Translations under genes and position numbers: made by a program
Notes under the pieces: model-generated
Database searches by the model: none
Seen by the model: the letters and a program-made list of their open reading frames with translations, nothing else
Told to the model about the DNA's origin: nothing
Assembly: GCA_009693505.1 (NCBI GenBank)
Contig: SHXD01000007.1
Location: 1 to 64,000, forward strand
Direction of reading: 5' to 3'
DNA from: Limnohabitans sp.
GTDB lineage: Bacteria; Pseudomonadota; Gammaproteobacteria; Burkholderiales; Burkholderiaceae_C
Length of the DNA: 64,000 nt
In this document: positions 24,677 through 32,848 of the stretch, piece after piece
Numbering within the stretch: the first letter of the stretch is position 1
Layout of the letters: every line of letters begins with the position of its first letter

Positions 24677-25972
24677 TTAGTCGTAAACCTCGGCTTCAGG
24701 GTCGGTCGACTCCAGCTCATAACTGGCCGCCAGCATGGCCAAACGGCCAATCACGCCATACATGTAAAAGCGGTTGGGCAGGCTGGCACCAGGCTTCATG
24801 CCCGGCTGGGGAAGGTGGGGGGCTTCGGCAAAAGCCAAGGGTACAAAACTAGCGCCTGGCGCATTCAAGTTTTCGTCGACACCGCGCTCTGCGTGAACTC
24901 GGTAGAACCCGCCCACCACATAACGGTCCATCATGTAAACCACGGGTTCGGCTACCGCATCGTTCATGCGCTCATTGGTCAGTACGCCCTCTTGAATGAT
25001 GACGTCGCTGACCACTTGGCCGTCTTTGATCACGCTCATTTTGTTGCGTGTTTTGCGGTTCAGCTGATCGAGGTCGGAGACATCGCGCACCGTCATGATG
25101 CCCATGCCGTAGGTGCCGTTGTCGGCTTTGACCACCACAAACGGCTTTTCGTTGATGCCGTACTCTTTGTACTTGCGCTTGATTTTGGTCAAGAGCGAAT
25201 CGACGTTGCTGCGCAGAGCTTCAATACCCAGGCCTTCTGCAAAATTGACATCACCGCATTGGCTGAACATGGGGTTGATGAGCCAGGGGTCAATGCCCAA
25301 CAACTTGCCAAAGCGTTTGGCCACTTCTTCATAGCTCTGAAAATGCACGGTTTTGCGACGGACACTCCAACCTGCGTGCAATGGCGGCAACAAGTGCTGC
25401 TCATGCAACTCTTCCAAAATACCGGGCGCGCCAGGCGACAAATCGTTGTTCAGCAAAATGGTGCAGGGGTCAAAGTCTTTCAAACCCAGGCGGTGCTTGG
25501 TGCGAATGACAGGCTCTAAGGTGACTTGCTCGCCACCGGGTAATTCAATGAGTGTGGCTTCTTTGATTTCTGGATTGATGGAGCCAATGCGCACATTGAG
25601 CCCCGCCATGTGAAAGATGCGCTGCAACTGAACCACATTGCTCAAATAAAACGTGTTGCGTGTGTGATTCTCTGGAATGATAAGCAAGTTCTTGGCTTCG
25701 GGGCAAATTTTTTCAATGGCAGCTTGTGCGGCTTGCACAGCCAAAGGCAACATCTCTGTGGACAAATTGTTCCAACCACCGGGAAACAAATTGGTGTCGA
25801 CAGGGGCCAACTTGAAACCCGCATTGCGAATGTCCACCGAGGTGTAAATGGGCGGCGTGTGCTCCATCCACTCCAGTCTGAACCAGCGCTCAATGGCGGG
25901 CATGGAATCAAGAACCCGTTGTTCAAGTTCGTTGATGGGGCCATTCAAGGCCGTGACTAAATGCGGAACCAT
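24677..25972 (-). CDS. gshA: Glutamate-cysteine ligase (beta/gamma 'ferrooxidans' type)
   Basis: A 431-residue glutamate-cysteine ligase, which makes gamma-glutamylcysteine, the first step of glutathione synthesis. It belongs to the branch seen in betaproteobacteria and Acidithiobacillus rather than the E. coli type. Family stretches are DIRNAGFKLAPVDTNLFPGG, PENHTRNTFYLSNVVQLQRI and VVKADNGTYGMGIMTVRDV. The start is ATG at 25972 with AAGG upstream; the ORF track extends 43 codons into the proA end. It is 16 bases downstream of proA, and the two enzymes both act on activated glutamate, so joint transcription is likely. Confidence 0.93.
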   Translation of the reverse strand: MVPHLVTALNGPINELEQRVLDSMPAIERWFRLEWMEHTPPIYTSVDIRNAGFKLAPVDTNLFPGGWNNLSTEMLPLAVQAAQAAIEKICPEAKNLLIIPENHTRNTFYLSNVVQLQRIFHMAGLNVRIGSINPEIKEATLIELPGGEQVTLEPVIRTKHRLGLKDFDPCTILLNNDLSPGAPGILEELHEQHLLPPLHAGWSVRRKTVHFQSYEEVAKRFGKLLGIDPWLINPMFSQCGDVNFAEGLGIEALRSNVDSLLTKIKRKYKEYGINEKPFVVVKADNGTYGMGIMTVRDVSDLDQLNRKTRNKMSVIKDGQVVSDVIIQEGVLTNERMNDAVAEPVVYMMDRYVVGGFYRVHAERGVDENLNAPGASFVPLAFAEAPHLPQPGMKPGASLPNRFYMYGVIGRLAMLAASYELESTDPEAEVYD

Positions 25973-25988
25973 AGAGGCCTTTTTACTG

Positions 25989-27278
25989 TTAATTTCTAAC
26001 TTCACCGTCACCCAGTACCACGTACTTAAGCGAAGTGAGTCCTTCAATACCGACCGGCCCACGGGCATGAAACTTATCGGTAGAGATGCCAATTTCTGCA
26101 CCTAAACCAAATTCAAAACCATCCGCAAAACGGGTGCTGGCATTGACCAGCACGCTGGCTGAATCGACTTCGCGCAAGAAGCGTTGTGCATGCATGTGGT
26201 TGCGCGTGAGGATGGCATCGGTGTGATGGCTTGAATAATGGTTGATGTGGGCAATGGCTTGGTCCAAGCCCTCCACCACTTTGATGCTGATGATGGGTGC
26301 CAAATATTCTTCAAACCAATCTTGCTCGGTGGCGTCGAACAACTTGGCACCAGTGACTTGCGACAAAATCACTTTGGCCTTGGGGCAGCAACGCATTTCA
26401 ACGCCTTTTTCTGCATAGACCTTGCCAATGAGTGGCAAAAATTCTGCGGCCACGCCCTGCGCCACCAGCAAGCCTTCGCTGGCATTGCAAGGGCTGTATT
26501 TTTGAGTTTTTGCGTTGTCGGCCACTTTCACGGCCATGGCCACATCGCATGGGTCGTCAACATAGGTGTGACAATTGCCATCGAGGTGTTTGATGACGGG
26601 CACTTTGGCTTCGCGGCTGATGCGCTCAATAAGGCCCTTGCCGCCACGGGGAATGATGACATCGACATACTCTGGCATGGCAATGAGTTGACCCACCGCC
26701 TCGCGGTCGGTGGTTTGCACCAACTGCACCGCATGGACCGGCAAACCAGATTCTTGCAAGGCTTGCTGAACCAAGAGCGCCAAGGCTTTGTTGGAATCGA
26801 TGGCTTCGGAACCGCCTCGCAATATGCAGGCATTGCCACTTTTGATCGACAAGCCGGCCGCTTCAATGGTGACATTGGGACGGCTTTCGAAAATCATGCC
26901 AAACACCCCCAGAGGGACGCGCATTTGCCCCACGCGAATGCCGCTGGGCTGTTGTTTCATGCCCAAAATTTCACCAATGACATCGGGCATGGCGGCCAAT
27001 TGTTCACAGCCTTCCGCGCAGGTGGCCAGTATTTGGGGCGTGAGGCGCAAGCGGTCGACCATGGGCGCGGCCAAACCCGCCGCCTGGGCACGCGCCAAGT
27101 CTTTGGCGTTGTCAATTTGGAGTGCTTCTGTGTTTTCGCGCAGCAAAGCAGCCAGGCGTTTCAAAGCGCTGTTTTTGGTGGCAGTCGATGCCTTGGCCAT
27201 GGCGGCTGAGGCCACTTTGGCCTGCTGCCCCAAAATTTGCATCGGGGTCTGCAAAGTTGTTTGCGAATTTGCGTTCAT
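25989..27278 (-). CDS. proA: Glutamate-5-semialdehyde dehydrogenase (gamma-glutamyl phosphate reductase)
   Basis: A 429-residue NADPH-dependent reductase of the aldehyde dehydrogenase fold that makes glutamate semialdehyde for proline synthesis. Recognised by [40 protein letters not shown] and the end stretch [20 protein letters not shown]. The catalytic cysteine lies in [15 protein letters not shown]. Length is standard (about 415-430). In related genomes holA and proA are neighbours; here the four-gene hydratase/lyase module lies between them. The start follows the lyase gene stop by 24 bases. Confidence 0.96.
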   Translation of the reverse strand: MNANSQTTLQTPMQILGQQAKVASAAMAKASTATKNSALKRLAALLRENTEALQIDNAKDLARAQAAGLAAPMVDRLRLTPQILATCAEGCEQLAAMPDVIGEILGMKQQPSGIRVGQMRVPLGVFGMIFESRPNVTIEAAGLSIKSGNACILRGGSEAIDSNKALALLVQQALQESGLPVHAVQLVQTTDREAVGQLIAMPEYVDVIIPRGGKGLIERISREAKVPVIKHLDGNCHTYVDDPCDVAMAVKVADNAKTQKYSPCNASEGLLVAQGVAAEFLPLIGKVYAEKGVEMRCCPKAKVILSQVTGAKLFDATEQDWFEEYLAPIISIKVVEGLDQAIAHINHYSSHHTDAILTRNHMHAQRFLREVDSASVLVNASTRFADGFEFGLGAEIGISTDKFHARGPVGIEGLTSLKYVVLGDGEVRN

Positions 27279-27302
27279 GCGCCTATTTTCGCACTCTTAG
27301 GC

Positions 27303-28211
27303 TCAAACGGGGAATTGACCTTCCCATTTCTCTACTTCAGGCAGTCCCAAACAGTCGTTGTACTCTTTAGAGCTGAGCTGTCTGTTCTTGGCAGCCAGTG
27401 TATGGCCGTCATTTTGCAAATGCTGAAGCGCCTCGCGCATGGCAAAACCGACCGCGTTGCGCAACAAGGCCGGATAAATAGCCAGCGCCACGCCGTGCAG
27501 GTGCAACATCGATGCAGGCAGGCCCAACAAAGGCCCGCCTGCATCGATGTTCACGGTACAAGGAATAGTCAGCGACTCGGCAATGCGCTTGAGGTCATCT
27601 AGCAAACCGTCATGCGCTTTCAACTCCACAAAAACAGCGTCTGCTCCGGCCTTTTGAAAAGCCTGTGCGCGTTGAATACCGGCGGCCAAACCCTCGGCAC
27701 CCACACTGTCTGTTCTGGCAATGATCATGAGCTGATCGTCTTTGCGCGCTGCCACGGCCGCTTCAATTTTGGCCACTGCTTCTCGAAAGGGCAACACACT
27801 TCGATCACCGGGCAGTTGGGCGCAGCGCTTGGGCGAGACTTGGTCTTCCATGTGAATGGCGGCCACGCCTGCCGCTTCAAACTCTTCAATGGTGCGCCGC
27901 ACACCCACCACATTGCCATAGCCCGTATCGGCATCGCAAATGAGGGGCAGGCTGACACAGGAAGCCACACGCCTGGCGTGACCCGACATGAGGGACAAAT
28001 CAATGAGACCCACATCAGGCCGTCCCAACAAGGACGCTGACACACCATTGCCCGTCATGTAAACGGCTTCGAAGCCCTGCTGCTGCACCATGCGCGCGCC
28101 ATAACCATCGAAAACGCCAGGCGCAATCAATGCGGTGCCGCCTTGTTGGGCGGCTTTTAAACGAGCACGCAGTAAGGTGCGCAGTTGCATGGGAGTTGGC
28201 ATGGCAATCAT
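27303..28211 (-). CDS. Isocitrate lyase/PEP mutase family carbon-carbon lyase
   Basis: A 302-residue TIM-barrel enzyme of the isocitrate lyase/phosphoenolpyruvate mutase superfamily, which includes 2-methylisocitrate lyase, 2,3-dimethylmalate lyase and oxaloacetate decarboxylases. The metal site DADTGYGN (residues 93-100) and acidic pair HMEDQVSPK (120-128) are present. The catalytic loop reads PKRCAQ where the typical lyase has KRCGH; the cysteine is kept but the next two residues are changed. The start at 28211 overlaps the small hydratase subunit by four bases. Together the hydratase and lyase could convert an unsaturated dicarboxylate into pyruvate and a smaller acid. Precise reaction unknown. 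Confidence 0.85.
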   Translation of the reverse strand: MIAMPTPMQLRTLLRARLKAAQQGGTALIAPGVFDGYGARMVQQQGFEAVYMTGNGVSASLLGRPDVGLIDLSLMSGHARRVASCVSLPLICDADTGYGNVVGVRRTIEEFEAAGVAAIHMEDQVSPKRCAQLPGDRSVLPFREAVAKIEAAVAARKDDQLMIIARTDSVGAEGLAAGIQRAQAFQKAGADAVFVELKAHDGLLDDLKRIAESLTIPCTVNIDAGGPLLGLPASMLHLHGVALAIYPALLRNAVGFAMREALQHLQNDGHTLAAKNRQLSSKEYNDCLGLPEVEKWEGQFPV

Positions 28212-28717
28212 GCTGTGATTTTCCAGTCGGGGTATTTTTTGAGAAAGGGAATGAGGCCGCCTTCGCGCAAAATTGCCCGAATGGCATCCGGCACGGCACC
28301 CAAGGGGCGCGTTAACTGGCGCGAGGCAACACACACTTTTTGGCCTGCGATGTCGACTTCAATGCTGTCACCTTCTTCGATGCCCGAGACATCGCACTCC
28401 ACCACGGGTAAGCCATTGTTGATGGCATTGCGAAAAAACTGCCTGCCAAATGACGGGGCCACAATGGCTGCCACGCCCATGCGCCGCAAAATGTGCACCG
28501 CCTGTTCGCGGGAGGAGTTAATGCCAAAGTGTTTGCCCGCCACAATGATGCCGCCTTCTGAAAATCTTGCAGCAAACCCTGGCGCTATCGCTTCAAAGGC
28601 TTGGGCTGCAATGAAGGCTTCGTCTTTGCCGGGCAAGTATTTACCAGAGCAATTTAAATCGGTATTGACGTCGTCGCCCAACACGTAAACGCGCCCTTGA
28701 ATGGCTTGATCATGCAT
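28208..28717 (-). CDS. Aconitase-family hydratase small subunit (LeuD/DmdB-like)
   Basis: A 169-residue swivelling-domain subunit of the 3-isopropylmalate dehydratase/homoaconitase/dimethylmaleate hydratase group. The family loop reads IVAGKHFGINSSREQAVHIL, where SSRE binds the substrate carboxylate; the usual GSSREHA has become NSSREQA. Its length and the DDVNTDLNCSGKYLPGK opening match the short archaeal-type subunit rather than the longer leucine-pathway LeuD of proteobacteria. It overlaps the large-subunit gene by eight bases and the lyase by four, so the three proteins are made together. A leucine-synthesis role is unlikely given the lyase partner. Confidence 0.88.
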   Translation of the reverse strand: MHDQAIQGRVYVLGDDVNTDLNCSGKYLPGKDEAFIAAQAFEAIAPGFAARFSEGGIIVAGKHFGINSSREQAVHILRRMGVAAIVAPSFGRQFFRNAINNGLPVVECDVSGIEEGDSIEVDIAGQKVCVASRQLTRPLGAVPDAIRAILREGGLIPFLKKYPDWKITA

Positions 28718-29996
28718 GCGAGGCCTCCCATTGACCGCCGGCCACGGTGCGAGGGTCAGTGATGAAACCGGTCAATGCCGAAGCTGCTACTGTGGCAGCA
28801 GAACCCAACCAAATGTCGGCATCGTGATTGCCCAAGCGACCCTGGAAATTTCGATTGGCACTTGAAATGACCACTTCACGATCGCCTGGAATGAGGTGAT
28901 TGGTAATGCCCACACAAGTGCCGCAGCCTGCCGCCTCAACAGAAGCGCCTGCTTCGGTGAGGGCCTCTATCAAACCTTCGCGTGCCGCCGCCAAATAAAT
29001 TTGGCGCGAGGCCGGTGTGATGATCATGCGAACGCCTTTGGCAACGCGCTTGCCCTTGAGCACTGCTGCGGCTTGGCGAATGTCGTCCAAGCGGCCATTG
29101 GTGCAAGTGCCAATAAGGGCGAAGTTGATTTTCTGACCGATCACTTCATGGGCCGACACAATGTCGTCCACGGCATGTTTGCGTGCCACTTGAGGTGCCA
29201 ACTGCGAGGTGTCAATTTCAAATCGATCTGCGTAATGCGCATCAGCATCTGCACTCAAAGGTGCAGGTGTTTGGGCGCCGTGCGCTTTTAACCAAGCCAA
29301 AGTTTTTTCATCGGCTTCAAGCAAGGCCGCCTTGGCGCCCAACTCAGCAGCGTGATTGCACAGCGTCATGCGATCGTCTATTTCCATGGCCTCTACCGCA
29401 GAGCCCACATATTCAATAGCGCGGTAATTCAAGCCTTCTGCGCCAAACTTGCCCAGCATGTGCAAGGTCACATCCTTGGCCCACACGCCAGCTTGCAAAC
29501 GGCCCTTCAGCACGACACGCACCGATTCAGGTACGCGCAGCCATACTTTGCCCGTGGCCATGACGGCGCTCACGTCGGTGCCTTCAATGCCCGTACCAAA
29601 CGCGTTGAAAGCGCCATAGGTCACCGAGTGGGTGTCGGTGCCGACAATCAAATCGCCACAGGTGAGGTGGCCGCCTTCCGGCAAGACTTGATGGCAAATG
29701 CCATCGCCGATGTCGTACAAAACACTGCCGTGCTCGTCGGCAAATTTGCGCATGGCGGTGTGCCCTTGCGCTGCCTCAAGGGTGGGCGGAGGTGAAAAGT
29801 GATCCAACACCCAAGCCGTTTTGTGGGCAAAGGGCAAAGACTTGGCGCCCATTTTTTCCACCATGCGAATGGTGTTGGGCGCGCGAGCATCGTGCACCAT
29901 GGCAAAGGTCACGCCTGCCACCACCAAGTCACCTGCGCGCACTTGCGGCAGGCCTGCATGCCGCGCCAATAATTTTTCTGCGAGGGTTGAACCCAT
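28710..29996 (-). CDS. Aconitase-family hydratase large subunit (LeuC/DmdA-like)
   Basis: A 428-residue iron-sulfur hydratase subunit. The three cluster cysteines lie in ALIGTCTNGRLDDI and AAGCGTCVGITNHLIPGD. Other conserved stretches are GDLIVGTDTHSVTYGAFNAF and DVSAVMATGKVWLRVPES. The length matches the archaeal-type/DmdA branch (about 415-430) rather than the 466-residue bacterial LeuC. It should bind a [4Fe-4S] cluster and catalyse water addition or removal on a di- or tricarboxylic acid in the cytoplasm. It starts 27 bases after the TctC gene, indicating uptake and hydration of the same compound. Possible substrates include dimethylmaleate- or citraconate-like acids; this is inference. 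Confidence 0.88.
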   Translation of the reverse strand: MGSTLAEKLLARHAGLPQVRAGDLVVAGVTFAMVHDARAPNTIRMVEKMGAKSLPFAHKTAWVLDHFSPPPTLEAAQGHTAMRKFADEHGSVLYDIGDGICHQVLPEGGHLTCGDLIVGTDTHSVTYGAFNAFGTGIEGTDVSAVMATGKVWLRVPESVRVVLKGRLQAGVWAKDVTLHMLGKFGAEGLNYRAIEYVGSAVEAMEIDDRMTLCNHAAELGAKAALLEADEKTLAWLKAHGAQTPAPLSADADAHYADRFEIDTSQLAPQVARKHAVDDIVSAHEVIGQKINFALIGTCTNGRLDDIRQAAAVLKGKRVAKGVRMIITPASRQIYLAAAREGLIEALTEAGASVEAAGCGTCVGITNHLIPGDREVVISSANRNFQGRLGNHDADIWLGSAATVAASALTGFITDPRTVAGGQWEASHA

Positions 29997-30023
29997 GAAC
30001 GTCCCTTGTTGGTATTTGAGCGA

Positions 30024-31040
30024 TTAACTGCCCTTGATGTTTGCTTTGCGAACCACACTGCTCCACTTGTCGCTTTCTGCTTTGATGTAGCGTGCGGCTT
30101 CAGCAGGGCTTGTGGGCGTGGGCTCTAAACCCAATTTGCGCAACTGCGCCACCACACCCGGATCCTTCAAAGTAGCCACCAATGCAGCATTCAAACGCCT
30201 GATCACTTCTGGTGAAGTTTTTGCGGGCGCTGCAAATGCATACCAGTTGGTCGCTTCAAATCCGGGGAAGCCCGACTCAGCAATGGTGGGCACATTGGGC
30301 AAGGCCTCTAAACGCTTGGAACCGGTGGTGGCCAAGGGGCGCAGTTTGCCAGTTTGAATGTGTTGAACGGCATCTGTGGGGCTTGAAAAGATAGACGGCA
30401 AAACGCCCCCCAACAAATCGTTCATGGCAGGCGCGCCACCGCGATAGGCCACATGTTGGTTGTTCAAGTTAGCTGCAATTTTGAGCATCTCGCCGGCCAA
30501 GTGACCGCCCCCACCAATGCCGGATGAGCCAAAAGACATTTTGGAATTGTCTTGCCGGGCTTGCTTCAAATAATCTTCAAATGTTTTGACGTCGCTGGCC
30601 GAATTCACCACCAACACATTGCTGAAAACCACACACAAAGACAATGCCGCTGTATCAATCACGGGGTCATAGTTCAGTTTGTTCAGATGCTGATTGACAG
30701 ACAAAGAACCTACCGTGCCCAACATGATGGTGTGGCCATCAGGCGTCGCCTTGGTGAGCAAGTCAGTGGCTATGTTGCCACCAGCACCGGGTTTGTTGTC
30801 AATCACCACAGTTTGCTTGAACAACTCTGTGAGCTTGGGCACCATGATGCGCGCCACCGTATCGGAGCTTCCACCAGGTGAAAAGCCAATCAAAATTTTG
30901 ATGCTTTGCGTGGGGAAGTTAGCCTCTGCACTTTGGGCTTGCGCGTTCAAAGTCAGCATGGCCAGCGCATTTAAAAATACGGTGGCCAACAGGGCCCATC
31001 GGCGAGTTTTTTCAATCGAGAATGGCAAGTTGAGTAGCAT
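30024..31040 (-). CDS. Bug/TctC family binding protein, first gene of the hydratase/lyase module
   Basis: A 338-residue periplasmic binding protein of the Bug family. The signal sequence extends over about residues 1-37 (hydrophobic ALLATVFLNALAMLTLNAQA). Family marks are IKILIGFSPGGSSDTVARIM, NKPGAGGNIATDLLTKATPD and YRGGAPAMNDLLGGVLPSIF. It leads a four-gene unit with the LeuC/LeuD-like hydratase and the lyase, so its ligand is probably the hydratase substrate. No TctA/TctB genes are adjacent; it may share a membrane component encoded elsewhere. A 7+7 inverted repeat lies 86 bases upstream of the start and could be the operator. Confidence 0.9.
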   Translation of the reverse strand: MLLNLPFSIEKTRRWALLATVFLNALAMLTLNAQAQSAEANFPTQSIKILIGFSPGGSSDTVARIMVPKLTELFKQTVVIDNKPGAGGNIATDLLTKATPDGHTIMLGTVGSLSVNQHLNKLNYDPVIDTAALSLCVVFSNVLVVNSASDVKTFEDYLKQARQDNSKMSFGSSGIGGGGHLAGEMLKIAANLNNQHVAYRGGAPAMNDLLGGVLPSIFSSPTDAVQHIQTGKLRPLATTGSKRLEALPNVPTIAESGFPGFEATNWYAFAAPAKTSPEVIRRLNAALVATLKDPGVVAQLRKLGLEPTPTSPAEAARYIKAESDKWSSVVRKANIKGS

Positions 31041-31125
31041 GGTGACAGTCTCTCGTTTGTTAGTGAGTGAAGTGTAGGCCTTTGCCCCGACTTTTTACCG
31101 CAATCAAGTGTGTAGCGCGTGCATT

Positions 31126-31144
31126 CTGTGAGTTGCTCTCACAG
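31126..31144. promoter_or_regulatory. Perfect 7+7 inverted repeat upstream of the tctC-hydratase-lyase unit
   Basis: CTGTGAG-TTGCT-CTCACAG is a perfect inverted repeat between holA and tctC. There is no T tract beside it, so it is more likely an operator than a terminator. Its half sites resemble GntR- or Crp-type sites, but the spacing is not the classical Crp spacing. No regulator gene is adjacent. Confidence 0.45.
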
Positions 31145-31154
31145 CCCTCAAACC

Positions 31155-32210
31155 CTAGGCTTTGGTCGCACAGACGCTAGACACTCTCAAAGCCAATCGC
31201 TGCAAGGCTTGCCAGGGGTCGGTGGGCCAATCGGCCACTTTCAAGCCTTTCACAATGCCGTCCACTTGGTGGGCGTTTTTCAGCAACTGCGCCAAGCGAG
31301 CCGTTGACAATTTGGGCAACACACGCTCAAATAGTTTTTCACGAACACCCCAAATTCTTTGTTCGCGCAAAGCCATGGGCAGGGGCCGGCCCTCTGCGAT
31401 GGCATCTTTGACTCGCTTTAAAGCTCGGATGTCTTCTGCCAAGGTGTAGTGCACCAAGACGGCCGCCTCACCCTCAGCTTGCAAACCATCTAGCATGCGT
31501 TGCACGCGGGCCACTTGGCCCGCCAAGACCGCTTCCGACAATTTAAAAACATCGTAGCGCGCCACATTCATGACAGCACTTTCAACTTGCGCATGTGTCA
31601 GTTCACCGGCGGGGTACAACAAACTCAGCTTTTGAATCTCTTGGTGGGCTGCCAGCAAATTGCCTTCCACGCGGTCTGCAAAAAATTGCAAACAGTTTTG
31701 GCCATCTTGTCCAGATGCAACGCTTTGATTTTGCAACTTCAAACGCTGTGCAATCCACTGCGGCAATTGGGCTCTGTCTAAAGAGTCAATTTGCAAAGAA
31801 ACCCCAAATTGTTCCAAGGCCCCAAACCATGCGCCCTTTTTAGTGGCGCTGTCTAAGCGAGGTAAAACAAAAAGCGTCAAGGTGCTGTCGTTGCCGTCTG
31901 CGCTCTGTGCCAGTTGCTGAATCATGGGGCTGCCCTCTTTGCCGGGCTTCCCAGTGGGCACGCGAATTTCTAGAATTTGTCGCTCGGCAAAAAGACTCAT
32001 GGAGCCGCCTGCTGCCAGCACCTCGCTCCAATCAAAGTGAGCGCCCGACACCACATGCATGCTGCGTTCGGTATAGCCTTGTTGTCGCGCTGTTGCGCGA
32101 ATGGCATCTGCCGCTTCTTGCACCAACAAAGCCTCATCACCGTGCAAGGTATAAAGACTTCGCAAGCCTTTTTGCAAATGTGATTGAAGCTGAGGCAGGG
32201 CCAATTGCAT
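31155..32210 (-). CDS. holA: DNA polymerase III delta subunit
   Basis: A 351-residue clamp-loader subunit that opens the sliding clamp during replication. The N-terminal domain begins LHGDEALLVQEAADAIRATA, a standard HolA opening, and the C-terminal helical domain includes EDIRALKRVKDAIAEG. Length fits the family (about 340-350). It follows lptE by 26 bases in the usual betaproteobacterial order leuS-lptE-holA. In related genomes proA tends to be next; here the tctC-hydratase-lyase module intervenes. Confidence 0.95.
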   Translation of the reverse strand: MQLALPQLQSHLQKGLRSLYTLHGDEALLVQEAADAIRATARQQGYTERSMHVVSGAHFDWSEVLAAGGSMSLFAERQILEIRVPTGKPGKEGSPMIQQLAQSADGNDSTLTLFVLPRLDSATKKGAWFGALEQFGVSLQIDSLDRAQLPQWIAQRLKLQNQSVASGQDGQNCLQFFADRVEGNLLAAHQEIQKLSLLYPAGELTHAQVESAVMNVARYDVFKLSEAVLAGQVARVQRMLDGLQAEGEAAVLVHYTLAEDIRALKRVKDAIAEGRPLPMALREQRIWGVREKLFERVLPKLSTARLAQLLKNAHQVDGIVKGLKVADWPTDPWQALQRLALRVSSVCATKA

Positions 32211-32236
32211 AAAGAAGGAGGACCTGTGCGCTGGCT

Positions 32237-32794
32237 TTAAAGGGATTTGACAGAAGCCAAACGGCGCAAAATTTGTTGCACGATGTCGACCTGCATGTCT
32301 CGGTACATCATGTTTTCTTCAATTTCTTTGGAAAGGGCTGCAGACTCCAAGAAGCTCAAATCGCGCTGCTGCTGCAACTCAACTTCTGGAATGAGGTTTT
32401 GACCTTGCGGCGTGCGCAATCGAAATTTCACTTTCAAGCGCAGTTGCAATTCACGCACCTGACCGGATGCATTCAAACCCACCACCACGCGTTCGCGCAC
32501 TTCAGACATGACATCCAACACCACCTCAGAAGTGGCCATGTCAGGGCCTTCAGTGAAAACTTTCAAGTTGGCTTGACTGGCCAAATTGCGCCTCAGGTCT
32601 GTGCCCAAGGCAGATTGTCGCGGCAAGATCAAAAACAAAGTTTTGAAAGGCAAGTCTGCGCTTTGGCGCAATTGAAAACCACAGCCCGACAAACCAGTTG
32701 CCGCGAGGCCGCTGACGAGCGCGCCGCCCGCCAAGCTGCGCCCCAGGGCTTGCAGCGATTGGCGACGGTTCAGCAACTGCGGAGAAACGTTCAT
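32237..32794 (-). CDS. lptE: LPS-assembly lipoprotein LptE
   Basis: A 185-residue outer-membrane lipoprotein that plugs LptD during lipopolysaccharide insertion. The lipobox is LSGC, with the lipidated cysteine near residue 38, directly followed by GFQLRQSADLPFKTLFLIL, the typical LptE start. The signal region is long and contains NRRQSLQALG, a twin-arginine-like pattern, which is unusual for a lipoprotein. The gene lies 54 bases after leuS and just before holA, the conserved order. The family call rests on synteny as well as the lipobox and the N-terminal motif. Confidence 0.92.
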   Translation of the reverse strand: MNVSPQLLNRRQSLQALGRSLAGGALVSGLAATGLSGCGFQLRQSADLPFKTLFLILPRQSALGTDLRRNLASQANLKVFTEGPDMATSEVVLDVMSEVRERVVVGLNASGQVRELQLRLKVKFRLRTPQGQNLIPEVELQQQRDLSFLESAALSKEIEENMMYRDMQVDIVQQILRRLASVKSL

Positions 32795-32848
32795 TTTGTG
32801 TGCGTGCGGGCGCTGTAATTGAAGGTGCTGTAGTTCAAAGCGATCGGT

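Noticed and set aside
24596-25519. 307-residue plus-strand ORF
   Set aside because: Antisense to gshA; no recognisable motif and His/Val/Gln-rich composition.
26238-27209. 323-residue plus-strand ORF
   Set aside because: Antisense to proA; same shadow-type composition.
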